From Boseongicola sp. SB0662_bin_57 (GTDB lineage: Bacteria > Pseudomonadota > Alphaproteobacteria > Rhodobacterales > Rhodobacteraceae), in NCBI GenBank assembly GCA_009839535.1, contig VXPN01000039.1, positions 1-15,027 of the forward strand: 15,027 bases of DNA, read 5' to 3'. The translations under genes were made by a program, and so were the position numbers. This document shows, one piece after another, positions 6,482-13,764 of the stretch (its first letter is position 1; every line of letters starts with the position of its first letter). Below the pieces are notes generated by a model. It did no database searches. It worked only from the letters and a program-made list of their open reading frames with translations, and was not told the origin of the DNA.

Positions 6482-8647
6482 ATGCCTGATCTGCTGATCG
6501 AACTCCTGTCCGAGGAAATTCCTGCGCGCATGCAGGCGGCTGCGGCCGAGGACTTGAAGCGTCTCGTGACGGACGGCCTTGCCGAGGCCGGACTGTCTCA
6601 TGACGACGCTGCCTCCTTCGTCACGCCGCGACGGTTGATCTTGACGGTGTCGGGCTTGCCGAAGGTGAGCCCGGCAACGCGAGAGGAGCGAAAGGGTCCG
6701 AGCGTCAACGCTCCGGAGAAGGCGCTGGATGGATTCCTGCGCTCGACCGGGCTCTCGAAGGATGCGCTCGAAGCGCGGGATGGCAGGAAAGGAAAGGTGT
6801 GGTTTGCGGTCATCGAGCGTGAAGGACGCCCGGCTGGCGAGATCGTGGCCGAGGTTCTGGACGTGGTCATCCGCAGTTTCCCATGGCCCAAGTCCATGCG
6901 CTGGGGTTCCGGAAGCCTCAGATGGGTGCGGCCGCTGCACTCGATCATCTGCCAGATGAGCGATGCTGACAGGATCCAGGTCGTTGACCTTGAAGTCGAT
7001 TGCATGCGTGCCGGCAACCAGACGGTGGGCCATCGTTTCATGGCGCCCGAGCCGATCAGCGTCATGTCCCCTGCCGACTACCTGGCGAAGATGAACGGGG
7101 CCAAGGTCGTTGTCTCCGCCAAGGAGCGCAAGGACATCATCATGCGCGAAGCAGCCCGGCAGGCGACGGAACGGGGCCTTGAAGTGGTGGAGGACAGAGG
7201 CCTTCTGGCAGAGGTTGCGGGTCTCGTCGAATGGCCGGTGGTTCTGCTGGGCGAGATCGGGGAGGAGTTCCTGGATCTGCCGCACGAAGTGCTTCAGACC
7301 TCGATGAGGGTGCATCAGAAGTTCTTCAGCGCAAGGGACGGCTCAGGCCGGATCAGTCATTTCATTGCGGTGGCGGACCGGGAGACGGCGGACGAGGGTG
7401 CGACGATCATGGCCGGGAATCAAAAGGTTCTTCGGGCTCGTCTTTCGGATGCCAAGTTCTTCTGGAAAAACGACCTTCGCGTGGCCAGGGACGGCATGAA
7501 GGCGTGGACCGACATGCTGGGCAAGGTCACGTTCCATAACAGGCTTGGAAGCCAGGCGGAGCGAATCGACCGGGTTTCGGCCCTGGCGGGCGAGATCGCG
7601 TCGGCATTGGGAACCGATCCGGATGGGGCGATCTCGGCGGCTCGGATCGCGAAGGCCGACCTGTCGTCCGAGATGGTCCACGAGTTCGCCGAACTCCAGG
7701 GGGTCATGGGCGAACACTACGCTCGTGCCGCGGGCCATTCCGACGAAGTTGCACGCGTTGCGCGCGAGCACTACCAGCCTTTGGGCCCGTCCGACGACGT
7801 GCCCAAAGGGGCACTGTCGATCACGGTCGCGCTTGCGGACAAGATCGACACGCTGGCCGGGTTCTGGGCGATAGACGAAAAACCGACCGGCTCGAAGGAT
7901 CCGTTTGCCCTGCGGCGCGCGGCGCTCGGGGTCATAAGGCTGATTCTTGAGAACGACCTCCGGCTTTCCTTCCTCGATATTGCAAGGATGCCAAGCCTTC
8001 GGGCTGCCTTGGCCGCTGAGGGGCATGGCTCCGAAGCGGAAGGGCGGAGCAAGGAGGCAAGGATCTTGCACGACAAGACTGGAGGTCACTTGGGCATCGG
8101 TGACGAGGAGCTCACCTTGCCGCGCGGGATCCTTGAGTTCCTTCATGATCGCATGAAGGTCTTTCTGCGTGGCAAGGGCATTCGGCACGATGTCATTGAC
8201 GCCTGTCTTGCAATGCCGGGCGCGGATGACCTGACACTGCTGGTGAAGCGTTCCGCTGCCCTCTCCGCGTTTCTGGACACCGAAGATGGCGAAAATCTCA
8301 CGCAGGGATTCAAGCGTGCGCACAACATCCTGAAGCAGGCCGAGGAGAGGGATGGTGTCGAGCACAAGCTGGATCCGGACCCGAAGCTGGCGGAGACGGA
8401 CGAGGAGCGTTCGCTGTTTGATGCGCTGGAAAGGGCGGAGGCCGCAATTCGTCCCGCCATGAAATCCGAGGACTTCGAGTCGGCCATGTCGGCCATGGCC
8501 GATCTCAGAGGGCCGATCGACGGTTTCTTCGACACGGTGCAGGTGAACGCTGCGGACGAAGGCCTGAGACGAAACCGTCTCAGCCTGCTGCATTGCATCA
8601 GCGAAACATGCCTTGTCGTGGCGGACCTGAACAGGATCGAGGGATAG
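6482..8647 (+). CDS. glyS: glycyl-tRNA synthetase beta subunit
   Basis: The tRNA-binding partner of GlyQ in the heterotetrameric glycyl-tRNA synthetase. The 721-residue length is normal (about 690-750). The N-terminus LLIELLSEEIPARM is diagnostic. Further landmarks are MRWGSGSLRWVRPLHSI, the block around LPHEVLQTSMRVHQKFF, and RLSDAKFFWKND. After these come a helical HD-like region and a C-terminal DALR-type anticodon-binding domain (roughly the last 110 residues, with KRAHNILKQ and the LLHCISETCLVVADLN end). The ATG is preceded by AAGGAA at 6469-6474 with 7 bases between. No frame breaks were seen. It acts in the cytosol and needs glyQ, two genes upstream on the same strand. Confidence 0.97.
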   Translation: MPDLLIELLSEEIPARMQAAAAEDLKRLVTDGLAEAGLSHDDAASFVTPRRLILTVSGLPKVSPATREERKGPSVNAPEKALDGFLRSTGLSKDALEARDGRKGKVWFAVIEREGRPAGEIVAEVLDVVIRSFPWPKSMRWGSGSLRWVRPLHSIICQMSDADRIQVVDLEVDCMRAGNQTVGHRFMAPEPISVMSPADYLAKMNGAKVVVSAKERKDIIMREAARQATERGLEVVEDRGLLAEVAGLVEWPVVLLGEIGEEFLDLPHEVLQTSMRVHQKFFSARDGSGRISHFIAVADRETADEGATIMAGNQKVLRARLSDAKFFWKNDLRVARDGMKAWTDMLGKVTFHNRLGSQAERIDRVSALAGEIASALGTDPDGAISAARIAKADLSSEMVHEFAELQGVMGEHYARAAGHSDEVARVAREHYQPLGPSDDVPKGALSITVALADKIDTLAGFWAIDEKPTGSKDPFALRRAALGVIRLILENDLRLSFLDIARMPSLRAALAAEGHGSEAEGRSKEARILHDKTGGHLGIGDEELTLPRGILEFLHDRMKVFLRGKGIRHDVIDACLAMPGADDLTLLVKRSAALSAFLDTEDGENLTQGFKRAHNILKQAEERDGVEHKLDPDPKLAETDEERSLFDALERAEAAIRPAMKSEDFESAMSAMADLRGPIDGFFDTVQVNAADEGLRRNRLSLLHCISETCLVVADLNRIEG

Positions 8648-8855
8648 GATTCCGGCATGTCTCGTGCGTAGAGGGCTGGCGCCGTCATGACGCTGCCGGA
8701 GGGTTCCGCCCCTTCGTTCTCGCGCAGGCAGCGGAGCCGTGTTTCGCTGGTTTGCGGCGCTGCCGTCTTTCGCGCCGCGGATCCCGGGAGGAATGTCGTA
8801 TCGGGACGTGCGGTGCCCCACGCGAATGCCATCCAACCTTTGGTCGCATCGATTC

Positions 8856-8883
8856 TTGAACGTTGAGGTTTACTGCGTATGCT
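8856..8883 (+). promoter_or_regulatory. candidate promoter for the PPDK-like gene
   Basis: TTGAAC (8856-8861) and TATGCT (8878-8883) are separated by 16 bases. The -10 would overlap the upstream ATG at 8879, and transcription would begin near 8890. This puts AAAGGA (8891-8896) and GTG 8906 at the right place for translation, so it supports the downstream start. Confidence 0.4.
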
Positions 8884-8905
8884 GCGGAGCAAAGGAATCG
8901 CCGCA

Positions 8906-11455
8906 GTGCAGAAACGCGTTGAAATAGAAGATTTTGTTGCTGTGGACGCGACGGCCCCGGTCGCGACAGAGACGCATGGAGAGCGGGCGAAATGCCTGCA
9001 ACGGCTCATTCGGCTGGACTTGCCGGTTCCCGCATCGATTGCGCTGTGCTTTGCAACAGTGCGGTCTTTGGCGTCCGGCGGCACCGTGGACGCGGCAAAG
9101 GTGCTGGCGCATTTCGGCGAAGCCCCGCTCGTTTCGGTGCGCCCGTCTTCCGGCAATCCGGAGTGGGGCGGTCCCGAGGCAATCCTGAACATCGGCATGA
9201 ATGATGCCCGACATGCGGAGTATGCCAGCCTCCTGGGACCGGAGGCGGCCGACCGCCTCTACAGCCGCTTCGTGCAGACCTACTCGGTGCAGGTCGCGCA
9301 TCTCGATCCAGATGCCTTCGAGGCTGCCCGGGAAGCGGATGCCGAGGCCCTGAGATCGATGCTCGATGCCTATGAAGCCGAGATGGACGAGCCCTTTCCG
9401 CAGGATCCGGAGCGCCAGCTCACGGATGTTCTCAAGTCCATGGCCCGGGCATGGGAAGGCACTTCGGCCCGGCTTCTGCGCCAGGCACGTGGCGCGCCAC
9501 CCGATGCGGGGCTCGGACTTGTCGTGCAGGCCATGGCAGCGGGTCTTGGGCCGCCGGAATCGGGTTCCGGCGCAATTCAGTTTGTTTCCGGTGATACCGG
9601 CGAAGCGCAGATCATCGGACGATACCTGAGCCAGAGCCAGGGCCGCGACGCGCTGCGGAGCAAGGACGCGATCTGTCTTGCGCGCAATTCCCGGGGAGCG
9701 TCGCTGGAAGATCTCTGTCCGGAGGCGTTCGCTGAACTGGTCGGTTTCGGGGCTGCCTGTCGCAAGGGGCTGCATGAGGAAATGCAGATCGAATTCGCCT
9801 TGGTTGGAGGAGAACTGAGCGTTCTTGATGCAATCCGCGTCCAGCGCCAGCCGCAGGCGGAGGTACGCATTGCCGTGACGCTCGCGAACGACGGGGTGAT
9901 TTCCAAGGACGAGGCCGTGTCGAGGATTGATCCCGGACTTCTCACGCAACTGATGCATCGCCAGGTTGACCCTTCCGCGCAAAGGGACGTGCTGGCTACG
10001 GGCGTTGCTGCAAGCCCGGGCGCGGCAACGGGCAAGCTCGTATTCACGTCGGCGGCGGCGCAGGCGGCCCATGCCCGGGGCGAGCCCGCGATTCTCGTGC
10101 GGCGAGAAACCTCGCCTGAAGACATTCGCGGAATGCACGCGGCAGTCGGCGTTCTGACCGAAAGGGGCGGAATGACAAGTCACGCCGCGATGGTTGCGAG
10201 AGGACTTGGCCTTCCCGGGGTCGTCGGGGCCTCGGGAATCGTGCTCAACCGTCGAGACAGGACTCTGACGGCCGAGGACGGGCGTGTCTTCAAGGCGGGA
10301 GATTGCGTGACCATTGACGGAACCTCGGGAACTGCCCTGGCCGGCGAGGTGCCGTTGCTTGAACCTTCGCAGGGCGATGCGTTCCGGACATTGCTGGACT
10401 GGGCGGACGAGGCGCGGGACATCCGTGTCAGGGCCAATGCAGACACCTATTCCGAGGCCAAGGTCGCCCTTGCGTTCCAGGCCGAGGGTATCGGGCTTTG
10501 TCGAACCGAGCACATGTTCTTTGAAGAGGATCGCCTTACGCTGATGCGCGAGATGATCTTTGCGGAGAACGCGGAGGGGAGGGCCGCCTCGCTCGAGCGT
10601 CTCGTGTCATTGCAGGTCGAGGATTTCACCCATCTCTTCGACCTGATGGAATGCAAGCCTGTCTGCATACGGCTGTTCGACCCTCCGCTTCATGAATTCC
10701 TGCCGAAGAGCCGCGACGGGCTGCGCGACCTGGCGGGCGCGATGAACCTTCCTCTGTCCGAGGTGACGCGCCATGTCGAGGCACTTGAGGAGTTCAATCC
10801 GATGCTCGGCTTGAGGGGCGTGCGTCTCGGCGTCACGATTCCCGAGATCTACGAGGCGCAGGCCGAAGCCATCTTCCTTGCGACGATCCACGCGAGCAGG
10901 CCCGAGCGTCCTGTGGTGCCCGAGATCATGATCCCGCTGGTCTCGGCCAGCCGCGAGGTTGAACTGGTCCGCAGCCGGATCGAGGCGGTGGCGGCCGCAG
11001 TGCGGACACGAATGGGCGTTCAGTTCGACTACAAGCTGGGCGTCATGGTCGAAACGCCGCGAGCCGCGCTCAGAGCCGATGAAATCGCGCCGCAGGTCGC
11101 GTTCCTGAGCTTCGGCACCAATGACCTGACGCAGATGACCTATGGCCTTTCCCGGGACGACGCGGGCCGGTTCATGGCGGACTACGTGCGCCTTGGGGTG
11201 TTTCCGGAGGATCCGTTCCATCAGCTGGACATGGACGGCGTTGGGGAGCTCCTGTCATTGGGGGCGGATCGTGCAAGGGGCTCCAATCCCGACCTGATCC
11301 TTTCGATCTGTGGCGAGCATGGCGGAGATCAGGATTCGATCGCATTTTGCCGCTCGGCGGGATTCGACTACGTGAGCTGCTCGCCCTTCCGCGTTCCCGT
11401 GGCACGGCTTGCAGCCGCGCAGATCGCGATTTCCGAGCGGAGTTCGAGGAAATAG
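8906..11455 (+). CDS. PPDK-like PEP-utilising protein with degenerate nucleotide site
   Basis: Domain order matches pyruvate phosphate dikinase: an N-terminal ATP-grasp-like region (to about residue 320), the phosphohistidine swivelling domain with GGMTSHAAM (His426), and a C-terminal PEP/pyruvate barrel. The barrel keeps the expected residues: LCRTEHMFF (Arg533), IRLFDPP (Arg589), VMVETPRAAL (Glu716), GTNDLTQMTYG (Asn739) and CGEHGG (Cys802). The ATP-grasp part is eroded: the usual GGKGANL reads GERAKCL, the DMEF motif reads QIEF, and QTR reads DAI (308-310). SVR (77-79) is kept. I recall such genes after glyS in Rhodobacterales annotated only as putative PEP-binding proteins. I chose GTG 8906 (849 residues) because AAAGGA lies 9 bases before it; the frame also opens at ATG 8879 (858 residues), which overlaps a likely -10 box. 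It could be a phosphotransfer protein without ATP chemistry. No PPDK regulatory kinase is nearby. Confidence 0.85.
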   Translation: MQKRVEIEDFVAVDATAPVATETHGERAKCLQRLIRLDLPVPASIALCFATVRSLASGGTVDAAKVLAHFGEAPLVSVRPSSGNPEWGGPEAILNIGMNDARHAEYASLLGPEAADRLYSRFVQTYSVQVAHLDPDAFEAAREADAEALRSMLDAYEAEMDEPFPQDPERQLTDVLKSMARAWEGTSARLLRQARGAPPDAGLGLVVQAMAAGLGPPESGSGAIQFVSGDTGEAQIIGRYLSQSQGRDALRSKDAICLARNSRGASLEDLCPEAFAELVGFGAACRKGLHEEMQIEFALVGGELSVLDAIRVQRQPQAEVRIAVTLANDGVISKDEAVSRIDPGLLTQLMHRQVDPSAQRDVLATGVAASPGAATGKLVFTSAAAQAAHARGEPAILVRRETSPEDIRGMHAAVGVLTERGGMTSHAAMVARGLGLPGVVGASGIVLNRRDRTLTAEDGRVFKAGDCVTIDGTSGTALAGEVPLLEPSQGDAFRTLLDWADEARDIRVRANADTYSEAKVALAFQAEGIGLCRTEHMFFEEDRLTLMREMIFAENAEGRAASLERLVSLQVEDFTHLFDLMECKPVCIRLFDPPLHEFLPKSRDGLRDLAGAMNLPLSEVTRHVEALEEFNPMLGLRGVRLGVTIPEIYEAQAEAIFLATIHASRPERPVVPEIMIPLVSASREVELVRSRIEAVAAAVRTRMGVQFDYKLGVMVETPRAALRADEIAPQVAFLSFGTNDLTQMTYGLSRDDAGRFMADYVRLGVFPEDPFHQLDMDGVGELLSLGADRARGSNPDLILSICGEHGGDQDSIAFCRSAGFDYVSCSPFRVPVARLAAAQIAISERSSRK

Positions 11456-11613
11456 TCTCAGGATTCAGATCCGGAGACCGCGCGTGTCCAGCGATTGACA
11501 GACGGCCTGCATCTCGGACGTGTGTGGCATTGCATGGGGCAAGCGCCTGGATGCAGGCTGTTGTTGCAGGATCCGCCACCCTGTGGCGACATGCCACCTG
11601 TGCCGCATTGCGC

Positions 11614-11629
11614 CATGTCGCTTGACATG
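11614..11629 (+). promoter_or_regulatory. short inverted repeat before mce
   Basis: CATGTC (11614-11619) and GACATG (11624-11629) are perfect arms around a 4-base loop. A further GCGACATG at 11586-11593 can pair with CATGTCGC at 11614-11621. The two pairings are mutually exclusive. The inner repeat overlaps a perfect -35-like TTGACA (11622-11627), but no -10 follows at a workable distance. It could be a regulatory hairpin or the end of the PPDK-like transcript; no T-run follows. Confidence 0.2.
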
Positions 11630-11654
11630 ACGCCAGTTGCAGAAAGGGATTCGC

Positions 11655-12059
11655 ATGATCGGACAGCTCAACCATGTTGCAATCGCGGTACCCGATCTCG
11701 ACGCCGCAGTGCGGCAGTACAGGGATGTGCTTGGCGCGGATGTCGGCGCGCCGCAGGACGAGCCGGAACACGGCGTCACGGTCGTGTTCATCACGTTGCC
11801 AAACACCAAGATAGAACTGCTCCACCCGTTGGGGGATCACTCGCCCATCGCGAGCTTTCTCGAAAGGAATCCATCCGGCGGGATTCATCACTTGTGCTAC
11901 GAGGTCGAAGACATCCGGGTCGCGGCTGATGCAATGAGGTCTGCGGGCGCGCGCGTTCTGGGCGACGGGGAGCCGAAGATCGGGGCTCACGGCAATCCCG
12001 TGCTGTTTCTCCATCCAAAGGATTTCAATGGCACCTTGATAGAGCTGGAAGAAGCTTGA
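11655..12059 (+). CDS. mce: methylmalonyl-CoA epimerase
   Basis: A 134-residue protein of the glyoxalase/vicinal-oxygen-chelate fold that interconverts (S)- and (R)-methylmalonyl-CoA, linking propionyl-CoA carboxylase to methylmalonyl-CoA mutase. The start LNHVAIAVPDLDAA is typical and supplies the first metal ligand (H7). GGIHHLCYEVEDI gives a second histidine (H79), and the final GTLIELEE gives E130. TKIELLHPLG (51-60) is the conserved strand of the N-terminal module. Length matches bacterial epimerases. ATG 11655 has AAAGGGA with 6 bases between, better than the upstream alternative at 11637. The stop overlaps the next gene by one base (TGATG), so the two are translationally coupled. Neither the mutase nor the carboxylase is in the window. 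Other VOC enzymes (for example lactoylglutathione lyase) are less likely given the whole-length match. Confidence 0.94.
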   Translation: MIGQLNHVAIAVPDLDAAVRQYRDVLGADVGAPQDEPEHGVTVVFITLPNTKIELLHPLGDHSPIASFLERNPSGGIHHLCYEVEDIRVAADAMRSAGARVLGDGEPKIGAHGNPVLFLHPKDFNGTLIELEEA

Positions 12060-12346
12060 TGAGCATCCTCTCGGCCATCGTCCTGCTTGCAGTTGTCTGG
12101 TTCATGGTCCTGTTTGTCGTGCTGCCAATTCGTCTCAAGACGCAGGGCGACGTAGGCGAAAGCGTAAAGGGCACGCATGCTGGCTCTCCGGCATCGTCAT
12201 TCTCCATGCTTCGCAAGCTGAAGATCACCACGCTATGGGCGTTGCTGGTCTGGGCGCTGATTGCCTCCGTCTTGCTATGGGGAGGCATTACGGTCAGGGA
12301 CATCGATTTCTTTGACCGGATGGGACCTGCCGAGAGTTCCGGGTAG
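12059..12346 (+). CDS. DUF1467 family small membrane protein
   Basis: A 95-residue protein with two membrane spans: IVLLAVVWFMVLFVVLPI near the N-terminus and ALLVWALIASVLLWGGI near residues 60-80. They are joined by a polar loop holding LKTQGDVGESVKGTHAGSPA, and the tail ends in VRDIDFFDRMGP. The pattern (WFMVLFVVLP, R(L/T)KTQG, PGT/KGT, then a second span and a DxDFFDR-like end) is DUF1467, a family of alphaproteobacterial inner-membrane proteins of unknown function. It starts with ATG 12059, overlapping the mce stop by one base, the arrangement I recall in related genomes. Because the coupling is so tight, a link to propionyl/methylmalonyl-CoA metabolism is conceivable but unproven. It is the last plus-strand gene before a convergent junction. 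Confidence 0.87.
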   Translation: MSILSAIVLLAVVWFMVLFVVLPIRLKTQGDVGESVKGTHAGSPASSFSMLRKLKITTLWALLVWALIASVLLWGGITVRDIDFFDRMGPAESSG

Positions 12347-12418
12347 CTTCGGCGCCGCTCCCATTCCAGACCTGACTTTCGACCCCATGGTCCGCGTCGG
12401 CTTCGTCTGCGAACGGGT

Positions 12419-12441
12419 GCGGAAAGCGCATGGCTTCCCGC
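12419..12441 (-). terminator. hairpin at the convergent junction, after the EI24 gene
   Basis: Read on the minus strand, GCGGGAAGC and GCTTTCCGC form a 9-bp stem (one G-U pair) around a 5-base loop, starting 3 bases after the stop codon of the EI24 gene. No T-run follows on the minus strand. It lies between two convergent genes and could limit read-through, most stably in the minus-strand RNA. Confidence 0.35.
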
Positions 12442-12443
12442 GC

Positions 12444-13136
12444 TCAGAAGGCGAGCTCGTGGTAGATGTGCGTGAAGGTCGCGGCGCCCAGAACCGGAAT
12501 CAGGAGATTGAACAGCGGTACAGTCAGCAGCATGGCCATCAGCGCTCCCGCGATCCAGATCGCCGGGAGATGCTGGCGGAACAGGCGCCCGGCCGCCCTC
12601 CGTCCCATGCGTCGTACGGCAATCACCCGGAAGTACTCACGCCCGAGCAGGAAGCCGTTCAATCCGAAAAAGACAAACGGCGAAAGTGGCGTGAAGTACA
12701 GCGCGAGGGCCGCGAGATTGGCGACGAGGACGATGCCCAGAAAGCTGATCGACTCCCGCAGGCCATCCATCGATCCGATGCGAGGTGCAGGGGACAGCAT
12801 GGGGTAGTGCCTGGCCTCGACCGCGTCGGCCACATCGTCAAGGAAAATGCCGGTGAACGTGGCGGCGACGGGTACCATCAGGAATGTCGAGAGCACCGCC
12901 ATGACAAGGAACGACCCCAAGGAAACGAAATGCCGGGGAACGGAAATCTCGCCCGTCCAAGGCAACGCGATCACGTCCGGAAGAATCCAGAGCAGGAAAT
13001 GCAGGACTGCGACATGGAGCACGGACAGAAACAGGACCGTCAGCAGCAGACCCTTGGCAAGCACGGCGCGAAACCGGGGATCCCGGATCTGGCAAAGGGC
13101 AGCCCAAAATGCCCTCGGGATCAGGATGCCACCCAT
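12444..13136 (-). CDS. EI24 domain-containing integral membrane protein (CysZ/EI24 type)
   Basis: A 230-residue inner-membrane protein with about four hydrophobic regions: residues 28-52, 70-92, 130-160 and 195-225. Before the first span are two family-like features, the start IPRAFWAALCQIRDPRF and a basic patch. The FLDDVADAVEARHYP segment (98-112) and FGLNGFLLGREYF (157-169) are hallmarks of the EI24/CysZ family. CysZ imports sulfate in gammaproteobacteria, but alphaproteobacterial EI24 proteins are usually not assigned a substrate and no cys genes are nearby, so I give no function. The ATG at 13136 is chosen because the protein then begins like the family; the frame is open further up to 13220. 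This start overlaps the end of the nitroreductase gene by 16 bases, so coupled translation is likely. No separate ribosome site is obvious. Confidence 0.87.
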   Translation of the reverse strand: MGGILIPRAFWAALCQIRDPRFRAVLAKGLLLTVLFLSVLHVAVLHFLLWILPDVIALPWTGEISVPRHFVSLGSFLVMAVLSTFLMVPVAATFTGIFLDDVADAVEARHYPMLSPAPRIGSMDGLRESISFLGIVLVANLAALALYFTPLSPFVFFGLNGFLLGREYFRVIAVRRMGRRAAGRLFRQHLPAIWIAGALMAMLLTVPLFNLLIPVLGAATFTHIYHELAF

Positions 13137-13699
13137 TCGATGATCGCGTCGAGATCCGGCCGCGGGCGGTCCGGCGGAGCGCTTGTCTCGCTGCCGACGT
13201 GAATGATGCCGGCAATCCATTCGCTGGGTCCGAGTCCAAGATGCCGTTCCCGCCAGTCGCGATCATGGCAGGCCCAGCCAGTCAGCCAGTTCGCTCCCCA
13301 TCCGGCAGCGAGACAGGCGTTCAGGAGCTGCATGCAGACGGCTCCGGTTGACAGGGTCTGCTCGATTTCAGGAATCTTGTCGGAAGGCCTTGGGCATGCC
13401 ACCACGGCTACGGCAAGGAGCGAGCGTGAATACTCGTCCACCGACTTGGCGATCTTTTCCGGCTCGATCCCAAGCTCCTCTCCCTTGGCTGGAAGCGTCA
13501 GGGCCAGCCGCTCGAGCGCCTTCCTTTCCAGGACAAGGAAACGCCAGGGCTCCAGCTTGCCATGATCAGGAGATCGGGCGGCGACGGTGAGCAACTGGCG
13601 AAGCGAGTCGCGGTCAGGCGCCGGGGCCGCAAGCGTCCTTGCAGGGCGCGACCGGCGCGTTTCGAGAAATCTCAGCACTTCAGGACGGGATGCAGGCAT
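13121..13699 (-). CDS. nitroreductase family protein, YdjA-like
   Basis: A 192-residue flavoprotein of the minimal nitroreductase type. The N-terminal RRSRPA (15-20) matches the FMN-phosphate-binding RRS motif. ARSPDHGKLEPWRFLVLE (41-58) matches the APDHxxxxPWxF signature of YdjA-like enzymes. GAVCMQLLNACLAAGWGANWLTGW, the helix and glycine-rich loop shaping the FMN site, is also present. It would be a cytosolic FMN-dependent, probably homodimeric oxidoreductase; the natural substrate is unknown in most family members. The ATG has AAGGAG with 5 bases between, a strong site. It lies 65 bases downstream of ychF on the same strand and overlaps the EI24 gene, so the three may be transcribed together from the ychF promoter. 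Confidence 0.93.
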   Translation of the reverse strand: MPASRPEVLRFLETRRSRPARTLAAPAPDRDSLRQLLTVAARSPDHGKLEPWRFLVLERKALERLALTLPAKGEELGIEPEKIAKSVDEYSRSLLAVAVVACPRPSDKIPEIEQTLSTGAVCMQLLNACLAAGWGANWLTGWACHDRDWRERHLGLGPSEWIAGIIHVGSETSAPPDRPRPDLDAIIEWVAS

Positions 13700-13764
13700 G
13701 GGCTCTCCTTGGATCTATGCGTCGACAGGTCGGACCGGACCGGACCGTCGGAATTCAGGTCCGC

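Noticed and set aside
8739..8927. 62-codon plus-strand frame between glyS and the PPDK-like gene
   Set aside because: It overlaps the likely promoter and start of the next gene, has no good ribosome site and no family resemblance.
11622..11627. Perfect TTGACA as the mce promoter
   Set aside because: No -10-like hexamer at 15-19 bases, and transcription would begin at or beyond the ribosome site.
13725..13750. Tandem CGGAC units between ychF and the nitroreductase gene as a terminator
   Set aside because: Only about three imperfect units; self-pairing needs T-T mismatches and no T-run follows.
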